Shown here in pieces: positions 50,701 to 64,000 of a stretch of DNA of 64,000 nt. The DNA comes from Archilochus colubris (Eukaryota; Chordata; Aves; Apodiformes; Trochilidae). Where the stretch lies: positions 7,052,864 through 7,116,863 of the forward strand of contig CM041104.1 of NCBI GenBank assembly GCA_023079485.1. The letters run 5' to 3'. A program made the position numbers and the translations under genes. Within the stretch, counting starts at the first letter, position 1; each line of letters opens with the position of its first letter. Under the pieces are notes generated by a model, which saw nothing but the letters and a program-made list of their open reading frames with translations, had not been told where the DNA came from and made no database searches.

Positions 50701-53700
50701 GTGCTGTGGGCTGCTGCTTTCTTCAATAGCCCCCCAGTGCCAACTTTACCCCAGAGATGCACAGAGAAGGAAGCCAGAATCATTTGTCTGTGAAACACAC
50801 CTTCATTTTGCCACGCTAGGTGTGGAGTTTCATTTCAAATAGGAGACTTTGGGCTCAAGCCTCCAAAACAGCTTTCAAAATCTGTCTGTACTCAAAAATA
50901 TTCATAGTGTAGTAAATAATTTGGTGCCCCCATCAATGAATGATCCCATCTGTGTGCAGCCAGTTCAGACAGCTTTCCCCCTTGCATCTTCTTTTCTGTC
51001 TTATTGAATCAGTGTTTGCTTGCAGGCACTGGTTCTTCATCACCATGATCTGGGGAGCCATTTGGACCTTTTTCCAAGTGTGAAATGGGCTGGCTGGGTG
51101 TAGTCACATTCTGGGAGAGGCAGCTTGGCATCAGGAAGGGCAAGGACAGACTTGAAGGAATCAAGTCCTCTCTAGTTCATCCTTGATTTGCTGAGAAATA
51201 AATGTCTCTCCACCTTTCACTTAGACCATAGAGACCTGCAAGACCGTTATGTTAGGGGTGGTCTGTGATTATAGATCTCTGCTGCAAGCAGAGGTGTGTT
51301 TTAACACATTTTTATTATTGTTTATTCTTACTAAGGTTTCTGTGCATGGTGTTTGAATGGTGTCTAGCAGACTGGCAATCTGGATATGAAATGACAGTGC
51401 AGAGAAAGGACAAATTCCAGTCCTTATTCTTTTCTGCCTGAAACAAGTGGAGTTGTTTCTTACTGGTATTATGCCCACTCAGACCAGGCAGGCATTCAGT
51501 CCTCACTGGCAAGTGGTTCTTTGGGAGAGAGATGGCCATTTCAGTCATAATCTCATTAGTGCTACTTGTCTGTTAAAATGCAATATTGCAAGGCTCTTAG
51601 GCTGCACAGAGGTGGGGATGGGGACAGAGAGGGAAATGGAGCCAAGCTGTGGGACAGGTGTGTCCCCAAACACACCAAGTCCCGTGACAGGAGAGAGAGT
51701 ATGAAATGAAGCTGCTGCCTGGGACAGAGATGTCAGCAGTGTGGTGCCCTGCTCCATGACAGCTCTTCTAAGCATGGGTGGGTGACCAGCTGGTCACCAG
51801 CTGCGGTGCCACCCGTGTCCCAGCACAGGATGCAGCAGTGGCAGCAAAGCATAAATATGAGCAAGCTTGCTCAGGTGGATAAGGCAGAGGCCATGGCCAA
51901 GGGAAAGAGCTTTGTGCTCAGAGTGTGAGCCTGGCCAGGTCTGCATGCTGGAGGGGTGAACAGTGCACAGCAGGAATGTGTGCAAGGTAGTATTGCTCTC
52001 CCAAAACCACCTTCTGGGGCCAGAAATTGAATTTCAGTCTCGGAAGCACTGTTGAGGCTATAAACTGGCTGCTTGCTTCATTTCACTGCTTTCTGGCTGC
52101 CTGGCTTAGAAAGTGACATTATTTCTGCATTAGATTTATATTAAGGGAGCTGCAAGGAACTTCAGTCGTGGAGCCTACCTCATTTCTTCTGCCTTTCTGA
52201 TCCAGGGACTGGATTTTAGCAGGACAGACAGAAACATTAGCAATACTTTGCAGTTTATGAGGTGAATTTGAGCTTGTAGGAAATCCCATCATTCTTCCAG
52301 CACGTGCATTCATTAGAATTAAGGGCAGTTATACAGATGTTGGGATGGAGGAGGTCACCTCATAATGTCTGTCACAGGGCATCCTTTTTCAGTGGGTGTA
52401 GCTCTAACTCGGCAGAAAGCTGAGGGATTAATTAGACTGAGACACTAAAGAGTCATGGAGATTAAAGGACATTTGACTTCATATTTTTCACATGGTATTT
52501 TGTTTAAAAAATGTCATTGCTAAGTATTTTAGGGCCCTGTTTTGTCACTACATTATTTTTATTCTATGCCAGTGGCACTTCATTGATTTCTGGATGTGAG
52601 GCTAGATGGTTCAATACACCATGGATAATTCTGAGGTTGGCTTTGAAACGAAATCTGGGATTCAGCTCATTTGTCCTCTTGGGGAGTTTCCAGACTGTGG
52701 TCACACTGTGTGTGTTCGTGTATGCAGAGAATGAAAATTCTGCCAGTTGGAGGTTTCTTCCTGGACTGGTGACAAGTATCATTGCAGAGCCAAGGGTCCC
52801 GTGGCTCATCTAATGTCAGGTGCCTTCAGGATTAGCCAGGCCAGATGTGGGTTGTTAGGAAAAATGACTATTTTCATTAATATTACTTTTTAAATTGTTT
52901 TGTGGAAAAGAACTGGTTTTGGCATCTTCAGTAGAAAACACATAAAAATAAGAAAAATGACTTTGAAATTATGGTTTTGGTTCTGATTTTGATTGGTTTT
53001 CTATCCTTTCTTTCCTGCTAAGTTATTCCTCTACTAGTGCATGGTTTTGCACTGAAGAGGTGAGTGAAGGGAGTGGAAAAGTTGGAGCATTCATCACACT
53101 CAGAGTAAAAGCTGCAGATCTTTGAAATCTGGGGGGAGGGGGTTAAAAGAAAATTTAAAGTTAACGAAAAAACATCAGGAAAATAGCTTTCTCAGAAAGA
53201 AAAGTTTAGAAAATTGCTGTCCAGACCAGCTGGAAGTAAATGTTTGGAAAGTGGACAATATATGGGGTATGCTGAATTGATATTTCCAAATTATCCTTAA
53301 GTGTTGTGTAGAGAACTGTGTATAACCAGTAGTGAAGAGTCCTCCTGTGGAGAAGCTTGAGCAGGTAGAGATATGAGCATGGCTTTGGGCTGCTCTTTCC
53401 TTTGACTGCCTCCAGCCCAAGGGATGGGGTGTGTTCTACATCCTGGGGTGTGCAGTGCTTTTCAAACAGGCACAGTTTTGGGCTGCTCCTGGCTGCTCAA
53501 AACCCCCCAGCACTGCACAGCAAGGAATCACAGTGGTTTTATTCTCATGCACTGGAAAGACCTGAAATGGATAGGAGAGGCAGGAAAGCAAAGACATATT
53601 TTATTATTTTTACTCAATGCTTTGTGATGTGTGCAAGAGCAGCCCGTGAAGATCATCAGTTTAAATCCAGAGGGTGTGTCTCAATGGCCCAAATATTCTA

Positions 53701-54519
53701 TAGCTTAGGGTAAAGGGACATTGCAGCTGCTCCTGGGACACTAGAAGTTCCCAGGCCAGGACCAGCAAAGGGGAAAGGAAAATAAACTTTGCAGTTTCAA
53801 ATGTATACTTTGTGGGTATGAACCACATGCATGCCACATGTCCATGCACTGTATCTCAGTGTATGTATTTATGGAGCTCAGGTGCTTGCATTTAGTAGAT
53901 CTCTGGATGCTTGTGCACAGGGGATGAGTGTACAGGTGCTGCACACATGCTGCTGTCCTGGGTTTGTGGATTTGTTTATGAGCTTATGGCTGTATGCACT
54001 GTAAGTACATGGTGTAAGTATATGGTTCTCTTTGAGGCTGGGGTGGATGGATGGGAAAAGCCAATCTGTATGGCTGGGAGGAAATGAAAAAAAATTGCAA
54101 AGAATTCTGATAATTCCTCAGTTGTGCCTTTGTTCTGCCTTCAGCTTCTGAATTTGGCTTGAGAGATTTTTCCTTCTTTACATGCTATGAGGAATTGATG
54201 TAGTAGCTTAGCCATGTATACTTGCAGAGCTTAGGCAAAGATAAAATGTTCTTCCTCCTTGGTTCTCCCTGGTTTTGATTTGGTATCATTTTAAAGAAGT
54301 AAAAGATTTGACATTTTTTGGCAAGCAAAAATTCTGACCTTTCCCTGTGTTTCCTCTGGAGAGCCACTGAGACAACCACCACTACAGGGACAATAGCAAT
54401 ATAAAGTCTGATTTGTAGCTTCTACATGGCCTTACTGCTCTTCACATCTTTAAAGCCTAGGAACAGATTTACATATATCTTGTATCACTGTGTCAAAGTG
54501 CAAGCTTATGAACTGTGTT
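47721..54519. other. Unique non-coding DNA
   Basis: Frames do not exceed 103 codons and none is recognisable. Low-complexity items are minor, for example two G runs at 53131-53142. I found no transposon, RNA gene or exon signal that I would defend. Confidence 0.5.
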
Positions 54520-55150
54520 TCCTCCCCCTAGGTAGCATGAACCCCTGTCTGAAGCTATCTAATCAGAAGATTAAAGATAAAGGTTCTGAATTAAATTCAA
54601 AATGTCAATATGTAACTTTGTAACAAATGAAACATTTTTCAATTACTGGTAATATGAAGCAAAGTAGTGGGAAATAGAAATGGCAATCTTTTTAGGTAAC
54701 CTGAAGGCCATTTCCAAGAGGCACTGTGCATTAACTAAGCAGTGAAAATTTTTACATCACTATTTTCCCCTGTGCCCATAATAGCATAAAATAAAATGAT
54801 TTTAGATAAGATTTCATTCAGTGAATCAATTGCAAAACCACACAGAGCCTTACTGGGCATTCAGTCCTCAATCTAATGGAAATTTTTACGAGGATGTCAA
54901 TGCTAAGTTGATTCCTATAGCGGAAAGCACATACAAAGGATCCAATTACAGATGGAAACCTTTTGCTTTCTAAGAGATTTTATTAACCCCTAAAGCACTG
55001 AATATGCAAAAGGTTACTGAAAAGTTTGCCAATGAATTGGACAATGGTTTACACATTATTGTTTCCTCTCCCATCAGCTCTTTTTCCTTTTTCCTTCTGT
55101 GAATAGAAAATAATACTCTGCACTTGTGGTAATTAAGTCATACTGAAGCA
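54520..55150. promoter_or_regulatory. Candidate conserved non-coding element, AT-rich
   Basis: A repeat-free block of about 630 bases with clustered homeodomain, SOX and POU-like cores, such as GACAATGGTTT near 55040 (SOX-like ACAATGG), ATTATTGTTTCC near 55056 and GGTAATTAAGTC near 55129. Only one weak frame touches it, ending at 54623. The pattern resembles developmental enhancers flanking regulatory genes. No alignment evidence is available. Confidence 0.25.
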
Positions 55151-58100
55151 TGCAGTGGATGTATCAGATCCAAGAGGAAAGTCACAAGCTGATTACATTA
55201 ACTGTAGGAATTATCCACCTCACAGATTTTAGCTTAAAAAATATATCATGCCATGAAAAATGGTCAGCATAGAAGAAAGTCTTTGTTAGACCTTCTGACA
55301 AGGGCTCCTCAATGGCTGGGGAATCTGTAATGCAGAAATGGGGCCAGCAGCAGAAAGGAGGGAGAAAGAAGAGTAATAGCATCACTTGGGCCAAAACTCC
55401 TTTGGGCTCTCTCAACAGTGTGTTGGTACTCTGAGCTCAGAGTTGCACAGTGGTTTGGTGGCAGACTGGGCAGCATTCACTGGTTCAGATTCTCCCCTCC
55501 ATGGTGTCTGATCTGCAGTAAAGCTTTACACTAATTTTTTAAAGCAATATGTTTCCAGCTAGGATGTGCTGATCTGGAATTCTACTGTTACAAGCCTATA
55601 GGCAGCTTTTCTTAATTTATGTTAAAATGTTTAATATTTCACTGACAGCATGGAAGCACTTTGCATGCTGAAATCTCAAAAGTGTGACTCCTGCCTGCTC
55701 TGAGCAGCAAATGAAGCTCAGGAGCTGAATTTCCAGGTAGAAGCTTGTGAGTGAGAATGTTTGGAGGAGCATGAGTGTAGCCTTGTATCAGGTGCTGAGT
55801 CTGCAGTGTGTGCTTGCTGAATTCCTGCTGGTGATGGTCATTTGGTAGAAGAAGATGAATTTTTACATTTGCTTTTGAGCACTTTCTGCTTGTGTGCTTC
55901 TGCTGGCTCTTTTTCCTGCTTCATTTCACCTCCTCCTACCAGTGCCCTGCAATGCTTTCTCCCACAACTGTGTGCACCATGTGCATATATATGAGCCACT
56001 GTCACTAACCATGTATTTTACCCCCAGATGCAAAAGCAAAAGGGTACAGCTGGTCATATGAGTCAACTCCATCCTGTTCTCACTTGTGGTCAGGTTTAAC
56101 TTAATTTCATTGCAGTAGCTCCCAACTCATGGAGGAGAAAAGCAGAAAAAAGCATTGGCAGAAGTGTTTATGAACTGAAGTCCTAACTGAAGCCCTAGAG
56201 ATGGAAGTCTAACCACAAGCTGCAAATCTGGATCCAGATCTCAAATGCCCCGAAGTTTCAATGAGCTGGGATCCAGGTTTTTGTTCTGGGCCCATAAGAG
56301 CCCAGTGAAAACTTTAGCATGGTGTTTGTTCAACACCCCTGATAGCACTTAGTCACTGCTCTGCTGGGACTGCAGACACAAAACCAAGCACACCATGCCC
56401 TGGGCAGCTTGGCTGAGCTCCAGCTTGGGGGGAAGTTTCATCCATCCCCCCAGAAGAGAAGAGAAGGAACGAAGGCCTGAGCCAGGGTGCTGGGTGAGCC
56501 CCAGCGAGCTTGCATAGGGGATTTCTGGCTTCCTTTTTAAAATGCAAGAAGAATATAGGGTCAAAGCTCTTTTAATCTCCACTGATTTTGTTTGTGTTTA
56601 AGCTGTGGACATTTGAGACATGTGGGAATGTCAAAAATGCCTTGTGCAAGCCAAACTTTCTCACTTATCCCTTGCATATTTGGAAAGACTTTTACCTTTG
56701 TCCCCCAAGTCCAGCCTTGGTCTCAGATGATGGGTGGTGAAATCAGTTCCTATTTATCTTTGCAGGCTGAGCTCTGTAGATAAGTGTTGGTACTAAGGGA
56801 TCTGTCTAGTTATTTGTCCAAGACAGGGAACCTCTAAGGACAGAAGCTTTATACGTTTATATTGCTGTAGTAGAAGTGAAAGGGAAGGAATGTGTTGCTC
56901 AGACCCTGTTTGCCCTAGGCTGTGGGATGCTGGAAAACACCATGTTTTTTCCCTGAAGGAAGATGGATCAGTCTCCCAACATTGTGTTTTGGCTTCCCAA
57001 ACCAATAGGCACCCCAAGAGTTTCTTAATAACGTATTTTTGTCTAAGAATAGGCTAACCCAGAATGTACTTCTAGGGTTTGCTTTGGACCCAACACCCAC
57101 AGCTCTAGAGAGGATGGGAGGTTCATGGGGGAGCTGATTTGCTTCTGTGGGGACTTGTCTAAATCTAATTTCCTAGCCCTATGTTTCTTCCCCTTACCTA
57201 TCTGAATACTGCATTTCAGGTCAGCTTTATTCCTGTGATCAAAATAACTGTAAAACAACCTTCCATTGTTGCATGTATCTACAAACTTGCTCTTTCTGTT
57301 CAAAGAGAATCGATGGTGTTTTATCTCGAGCCACTCATTCAGCTTTATTTGACCCAAATACATGGCCCAGTTTTGCAGTTGTAAGCTTGAACAGTTCAAA
57401 ATGTGCTGCCTTTCCTTGAGTGTACCAGCAGCATCAAAGTCTCTGTCAACACTCAATAAATAAGATAGCACACAGGCTGTAACTTTTAATGATAAATACT
57501 GCCAGTATCCTGTGATATGCTTTTTTTGGGGGGAGTGATGAAGCATATTGCCATTGTATGCAAGGAGAGAATATCCTGCAACTAAGGACAGCTATATTTA
57601 GAAAATGGACAACTGCAGCAGGCAATGGGGAGTGCTGAGGTGGCTGTAACTGATACCCCAAAATAGAGGTCAGTAATTTGACCTTTCTGCTTGGCAGCCA
57701 AGCAGCTGAGCCTTGTTGTTGCGTTTTTGGACAAATTATAAGAGCAGAATAGCTGCTGCTTGTTCTAATCGAGTTGATGCAAATTACCAAAAATAGTATT
57801 TACAAAAAATATGGTAAGTTTATCACATGCTAGGCAGATGACAGAGATTCTGCTGAAGGGGCAGCTGTATTTTTTCCCACAACATGAAACTCAGCACAAA
57901 TGTAAAAAAAACTTTATTGTGGGAAAACACCAAAAGTAGATATTTCCAAGAAAATATTGTCTTTCAAATGTTCTTCGAATATTCATTTTAATACCATGTA
58001 ATAATCTATCTTAAGGAAAATGTGTTTTATGAAGGTGAACTGCTATGGTATTTCTGACCAGCTTTAAACAGAGAGATTGGACAAATTTGTGAGAAATAGC

Positions 58101-59430
58101 TTTTCAAGAAGCAATCTGGGTGGTAAAAATAATTAATAACAGGAAACATCCTTCTAACATGGTCCAATTCCAAAAGTTCTCCAAGTGATTGGAAGGGTCC
58201 TTGAGCTGACAGTAGTAAAATATCCTTAGCAAAGCTTCTGCCTGAGGATGACCTGAAGCTGCAGAGCCCAGGGACTGCCAGAGCCACAGCTTCTGCCAGC
58301 AAAGCCAGGCTGGGAGAGGTCACCCAGTGCTTGTGCCCTGTACAATCTACTTGTTGTTGGGGTGACATGGTTGTTCATCCAGTGTGTTTGCTGTGGAAAT
58401 AATATGAAATAGTATTATTGAGCTTTTGTATGTGTCCAGGTAACTCCACTGCTGCTTTTTCCAAGATGTAATTTTGAGAGTATTGAAGACCTTTTTTTTT
58501 TTTTTTTTGAGAGCAAGGGGTCCTTACACTTAGCTGTTCCATCCCACACCATTCCCAGCCTTTAACTAACATGATTCAGCTACATAGAGATATTAAAGGC
58601 ATCACCACTTAATCAAGTTTTTAAAAAAATAAAGGTGACAGGTGTGCAAGGATCACATACAGATTCTCAGAAGAAATAACTTCTCTGCTTCCATCACATG
58701 CCTCATACATTGACTTTTCACATGCACATTGCTGCTGGGTTTTACTGGCCTTGGCTCTCCTGTGCTTTAAATGGACTTTGGCTTTAATTTCTTACTGTGC
58801 TCCTTGTGCTGCAGCTCATGCCACTTCCCTGTCATTAATTGCTTCATTCATGAGCCCTACATGAGTGTCACTTTGTTGAGCTGCCAAGGTATGTAGGATA
58901 TAACGCATCTAGCTTGTTTTCTTTTCCTACCCTCCTGGCCCAGAGCCAAAGAAATGCCTTCACCTCATCACCTGCAGCTCTCCCTTCTAATATCTCTCAT
59001 TTTAAATTAAATCTCACGTTTTATTTCTCAGGCATGGCAAGAATTTTACAGCACTAGCACTTTAAAGAGGTAGCCCTGACCATGCTAGGCAAGGATATGT
59101 CTCTCCAGATGTCTGTGATCTCTTTGCTGCCTTTCTGGTGCATGTGCATGGCTGGACAAGCTGATTCCCTATGGATTTTGGAGGGGCAAATACTGGACAG
59201 GAGATTTGCAGTGAACTGAAGAGTAGATTGGTGGTGGCTGAGTTGTGTTCATAGATTTTTCAAGCAGAGATCCAGGACTGGGATAGATTGAACTTGGGTT
59301 TGGAAAGTTTTTCTGTACCATGCTGGGCAGATATATGATTGGATTCTCTTCTTGTTTATGTATTTTTCTTGGCCCCTGCAACTGTGTCTGCTTTGTGATT
59401 AAAAAGTATTTAATTAACATACAAAAATAA
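55151..59430. other. Unique non-coding DNA
   Basis: The longest frame is 167 codons on the minus strand (57043-57546). Its product is rich in basic residues but matches no family I know, and no splice or poly(A) context supports it. A T17 run is at 58492-58508. Nothing else is recognised. Confidence 0.5.
58492..58508 (+). repeat. T17 homopolymer
   Basis: Seventeen consecutive T, which would be a poly(A) tract on the minus strand. Upstream on that strand I see no retrogene, so it is listed only as simple sequence. Confidence 0.85.
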
Positions 59431-60180
59431 AATTAAAAAGTGTAATAGTTATTGTAAAAATAAAACTGTACCAAACCACTCAGGCAAACAGCACCCTGGG
59501 GAGTTGGTAAGCTTGGAAAAGCTGGAAAAATACAACTACAACTGTAACAACTTCTCCCAAGAGGGGTACAACAAGCTAGAAAAATAAAATCCACCTCTAC
59601 TGCAGCCAACAACCACCCTGAGGGCACCATGGCAAAGAAAATAAAACACACACCCAAAGCCAAAGCAAGAAAAGTGCTTTTCCCCATACTTGCTTCCAAG
59701 ACTGGGAGTGTGACCAGCCAGCAGAGCCAACTGGGTTTTTCCTGAGGTTGAATTGTGAGGTGATGCAGAGGTGGAGTGATGGACTTTTGAGCCACAAAGC
59801 AGGTGCCACTTGAGAGCCAGGTGCTTCTGTCAATGCTGTGTTGTCCCTGGTTCAATGCCTTGTCATCAGTCATTTTTTTCTTGGTTCCTTTTGCTTTCAG
59901 GTACAATGTAGCTGAGCCCTTTGCTGCAGCACTGAGGAGCACTGCTGGACAGCCCCTGCAAGCAGCAGAGATACAGAGCCCCCCAACTTTTGCAGTATTG
60001 TAAGTAAGAGAGTATTGTAAAAAAGAGTATTGTAAGAGGTGTGTGACACTGGGAGGCAGCTTGAACACTTGCAGTGTTGAACCCACTCTGCAAAGAGGGG
60101 CAGCATCTCCCCCAGGAACCTGAGGGCCATCCAGGTCAGGGGCCCTGATACCCTCTAAAACCAGAGATCATAACCCTTGC
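59431..60180 (-). other. Unclassified repeat-like segment with the longest open frame
   Basis: A minus-strand frame of 217 codons runs from 60086 to 59433, the longest in the window, with shorter frames open in the other minus-strand frames. Its product shows hydrophobic and cysteine-rich runs near the C-terminus but no domain I recognise. A stuttered AGTATTGTAA triplet sits at 59994-60035. Base texture differs from the AT-rich flanks. A decayed LTR or other unclassified interspersed repeat would explain this, but I could not locate terminal repeats. A lineage-specific gene is possible but unsupported. Confidence 0.25.
59994..60035 (+). repeat. Three-copy AGTATTGTAA stutter
   Basis: AGTATTGTAA occurs at 59994-60003, 60011-60020 and 60026-60035, with periods of 17 and 15 bases. 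The spacers are A/G-rich. It is a small imperfect tandem repeat within the segment that holds the longest open frame. Confidence 0.9.
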
Positions 60181-63100
60181 ACACCAGCAGCTCTTCCCTC
60201 ACTGTGTTCTTGTATTTTTATTGGTTTTACTTCCAAATACTAAGTTCTTGCTTTTCTGTCCTGGTAGTAGGTGGGATTTAAATGCTTGAAGGGAATTAGC
60301 AAGTGAATATGAGAAACAGAGAAGGGCTTAAAATGGGAAACCCAGGTCATGGAGATGGGCTTTGCAATTAGTCCTGCATGCTGTGAGGATGGTGATTGTC
60401 ATTATCTCTGAAAGACCCCGTCTTATCTTGAGCCCTTTGAAAGTGTTTTCCCTCTTGGGCCTCCCCATCCTGGATGTTTCTGCGTGCCAAAGGCTCCTGG
60501 TCATCCCAAGGGAACACCAATCTGGGGCAAGAGACCTCCCTGGTGCTTTAAGAAGGTGGCTGATGGACAGGGCTGCCCCAGAGGAGCTGGGGGATCTGAG
60601 CAGCAGCATGTGGAGTGGAAGGGACATGGGGGGATTTGGGAGGATACTTTGAACGTGGGACATGATGAGCTGGAGTCCACCAGGCAGATGAGTAGGGGAC
60701 CCTGTCTGTGGGCAGAGCAAGCTTCAAAGCACTCTCTGCCTAGAAATGCTTCTGTCATATTATTTCTTCTGGCTCTTTGTGTTGCCTGAAGCCTCACTAA
60801 TGCACCAATGCATCTTTCTTAACTGAGTGATTTAAACCTCTCCAAGGCCTGAATGCATAAACTCTTCAAAATTGCTCTAGCCACGTTTTTATTCCCTTTA
60901 AAAAACAAGTGTAAATTCCTCATGGCCAGCCACTTTTTATGGATCCCTTCTGTGCTTTTGTGAATTGCAAGGTCCTTGCGCCCCAGCCACAAATATCAGG
61001 TTTGCAGCAACTGAATTATTTTCATGATTAAAGATAGTAAAGAGGTTAAGGGCTTTTTTTCATAGAAATCTGTCTTGGTTGCCATTGTCCTGAGCTCTGT
61101 TTTCTTTCACAGAAAATGAGATAGAAATCCGTGCCAAAGCAAAAGGTTCATTTCAAAACCACAGTAGAATTGTGACTATAATGGCACAGAATTAAGGTTT
61201 TTTTTTTCTGCTTCCTGTCTCCTGTGCTCAGAAACTCACCTTAATGTTAACAATGAGACAATTCCTCTCCTCCTGCCACGGGAATTAATGTGACTTTCCC
61301 CTACAAAAAGGGACATCAACTGTTTATGCCCAGCCCTCTTCTCTCCACCATGTGCACTGGAAACATGTTGTATTTTGCATGTTCTTTCTCCACAGCCTCT
61401 GGACAGACCTTGTGCTATTAGTTTATTTTGCAAACATTTCTGCAGACTGGAATGGTATTACTGAAAGGCTCAAGGAGGCACCTGCATGATAGCTGAGTAA
61501 CACAAGTTGGGATGGGTGAATCAGCCTTGTTAAAATAAGAACCATCCCAGACTGCTGACCAAAGTGAATCAGTTGTTTGCTGGGATAAAACCACTTGGTG
61601 GTTAATGTCATCCCTGTCAGTATTTATTTCTGCAGCCTCAGGTATTTTCTGGTGCTGGTCCAGGCTGGAAGCTGATGTGCCAGGTATTGGAGAGTTCGTA
61701 TAGGAATAGCCAAAGCCCTGTTGTCTTCTGGGGCTTGATGTCACCCTGCAGGGACTGAGCTGGTTCTGAGCAGCTTTGGAAAAGCATCCTTTAGACAAGG
61801 CTGCATCCTTTCCGGACAGGTGCTAAATTTGGCCTTCTTACTACTACTAGAAAACAGAGATTTATGAGCCAACTCCATGATATATTGCATTTGATCCTAC
61901 TTCTGATGGCTTGCAAGGTCTTGGACCTTGAATTGTTTCTGATCCTTTGGCCCAGTGATGCTGTGTTGGCATGAATCCAGGGCAGAATTTAGCAAGTGCT
62001 GCAGCTCAGGCCAGAAAAACTTTTAAGTACTGACAAATGTGATCTTCCTTTGCTCTCCTTACCCTAGATTTGCCTTCATATATTTTTCTGTCACTGAAAT
62101 CCCTCATTATTCCCAGTTCAAGCTGTTCACGAACCTTGCTGAATTTCTGCAGCCTTTTTTTTCTTTCTTCAGGCAGAAACTTTGGTCTGGCCTTATAATT
62201 ACAGTATTATTAATGTATTTTTATCATTGTTAATTATTTTTACATGCTGAAATTGATTCAGTATGCTTGGAGCTGCCATGCTGGAACATGCCTTGATTCT
62301 CTTCCAAGCTGGAGCCCTTGTGCACCAAATGTGGAGTTCCAATGGTTTTAAATCACTATAAACCTCACTGAGTGATTTAAGTTATTGGAGCATATTCAAG
62401 TTTTTATAAGCCCTCGAATGTGAACCCTGCTCAGATTCTGGGTATGTACAGTGCAGCAGGATCTAAAATGGTTTGAGTGCTCAACATACTTTCTAAGCCC
62501 CTGACTGCCTGGGGAATAATCAGGCTTGTCGGGCAGTGTACTCTGCAGGGACTTTGTATGATGGGAACCCTCACATTTTAAAGATGCTTCTAATTCCTTT
62601 AAATTGAAACATTCCTACTTCATTTAAGGGACTTTGGGTAGAGCTTTCTGTGTGGCTCAGAGGATCAGCAGTATGATGAAGTGTGTTTCATCTTGGGGTG
62701 GGTGGACTGAGTCCTGCACAAGGTCAGTCTCAAGGAAAGCTATCAGCACTCTATCTCTGGTGACAGCCCAGCAGAGCTGTGACTTGTGCCAGGACCCCAG
62801 GTGTCTGGTGAGCAGAGGTCAGAACCCTTGCCTGATATCCAGATCAGGTCCTAAGTCCAGGTGGTGTCCATCCTGATCCTTGTTTAGCTATGTCTGTGCA
62901 CCAGAACAAGCAGCCTCTTCTATTCAGGCATATTTTCTATTCCAGAGGGCAGCAAGGACATCAGGGGCTGGCAGCTGCATGTGTTTAAACTCCTCTTCAT
63001 TTTAAAAGGTGCCAGGTCAGGAAAAAGTTGCAAGAATGTAGGTGAGAGGATGGCCATGCAGTGGAGGGAGAGAGCATGGCAGACGGGCTCCCTCTCACCC

Positions 63101-64000
63101 AGGCTCTCATCAGTACTGCTCAGCAGTACTTACACACCAGGGTAGACTTTCCTGGGATCCTGTCATGGGGCCACTACATGCAGAGTCCTGATATACCTGA
63201 TGCAACTTGAATCCTACCTGAAGCTGTGTCTGGTTTGTGGTGTCCCACCCCCTGCAGAAGCTACAGGTTGCAGGTTAAGGGACACTTGGCTGCAGTTCCA
63301 GCAGGCACAAAAGCAAGTGAAAATGCAAAATCTGAAAGCTAGAAGATGGTCTGGGAGTAGAGGTAAGGCTGCAGAGTGATGCCAGTCACAGCAGTACTGA
63401 GAGGCTGACTTCAAGGCTGGATGGATTGGAGACAGCAGAGAACTCACAGTCCTGTGGAACAGTTACTCCTTTTCCATTTCAGTTTTTACAGACAACTGCA
63501 TAACGTCTCCCCTGTAATTCTTTGACCTTGCAATCAAAGAGCAAGCTCATTTATATTTGCAAGTGCAGCTGCTGAACACATTGCTTTAGTTTGGAGCTTT
63601 GCCTTGATGAATTGTTTAATTTGGTTTGATATCATTAGGTGTGTATTGTGTGTATGTGAACCTGTGCAGTAAAACATCTGAGGTTTGTACCCGTAAGACC
63701 AATTCCTGCTGCTCCTACTCAGTAAATAATGACAGCCTGGAGACCTGTGAGTGCTGAGGAGCTCAGAAAATTCAGATGCTTTTAGTTATGTGCCTGTATG
63801 GATTTAATAGTCTCAGCTTATTAAAAAAAAGTAGGTTTTTAATCCTAATGAACTAAACTCTGCCCTAAGTTACTAAAATGCTAACCCAAGGTAACTTTAA
63901 GTAAAAGGGAAAACCTGAGTTTACCCACTTATCAGTGAGAGCAGGTTTAGGCCCATTATATTGCTCAAATCACATTTTAAGAGTAAGAGATAGTTTTATT
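60181..64000. other. Unique non-coding DNA
   Basis: Frames up to 130 codons (60328-60720 minus and 61418-61798 minus) are not recognisable. A perfect 9-base-arm palindrome, AGTACTGCT / AGCAGTACT, lies at 63112-63130. No transposon, RNA gene or exon is supported. Confidence 0.5.
63112..63130. repeat. Perfect inverted repeat with one-base centre
   Basis: AGTACTGCT at 63112-63120 and AGCAGTACT at 63122-63130 are exact reverse complements around a single C. It could be a dimeric protein site or a chance palindrome; nothing near it decides. Confidence 0.85.

Noticed and set aside
57043..57546. 167-codon minus-strand open frame
   Set aside because: No recognisable domain or splice context; kept only as a candidate for transcript checks.
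61418..61798. 126-codon minus-strand open frame with a protein-like polar composition
   Set aside because: Composition looks plausible, but I recognise no family and found no supporting exon boundaries.

Overview
This window looks like vertebrate nuclear DNA from a bird, most likely a songbird or other neoavian. The main evidence is a set of chicken-repeat-1 (CR1) LINE fragments: one ends in the diagnostic ATTCTATG octamer repeats, and others carry the CR1 3' end or ORF2 C-terminus in antisense. Other signs are sparse interspersed repeats, no Alu, L1 or B1-type elements, CpG depletion, moderately AT-rich base composition, and short simple repeats. I infer the taxon from repeat type and density, not from a recognised gene.

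I found no protein-coding exon, tRNA, rRNA, snRNA or CRISPR array that I can support. All open frames are short; the longest is 217 codons, on the minus strand at 59433-60086. None has a recognisable domain, except frames that run through CR1 sequence. The window is best described as intergenic or intronic DNA.

Layout: 1-16.9 kb is mostly unique AT-rich DNA with simple repeats, including a 47-base pyrimidine tract joined to (TG)18 at 5.1-5.2 kb, and a moderately GC-rich patch at 2.35-3.2 kb. The 16.98-18.64 kb stretch holds two CR1 fragments in opposite orientation. From 18.6 to 42.6 kb the DNA is again unique, with two smaller CR1 pieces (26.7 and 34.9 kb) and a G-quadruplex-type C-run array at 40.19 kb. 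At 42.6-42.95 kb is the most regulatory-looking segment: a compact CpG-dense islet with a GC box, a G-quadruplex motif and AP-1, CRE-like and nuclear-receptor half-site matches. From 43 to 64 kb the DNA is unique again, with AT-rich homeodomain-motif-dense blocks at 47.1-47.7 and 54.5-55.15 kb and an unclassified repeat-like segment with the longest open frame at 59.4-60.18 kb.

I see no gene cluster, defence system or other multi-gene system. The most useful leads are the CpG islet and several candidate conserved non-coding blocks, all of which need cross-species alignment to confirm.
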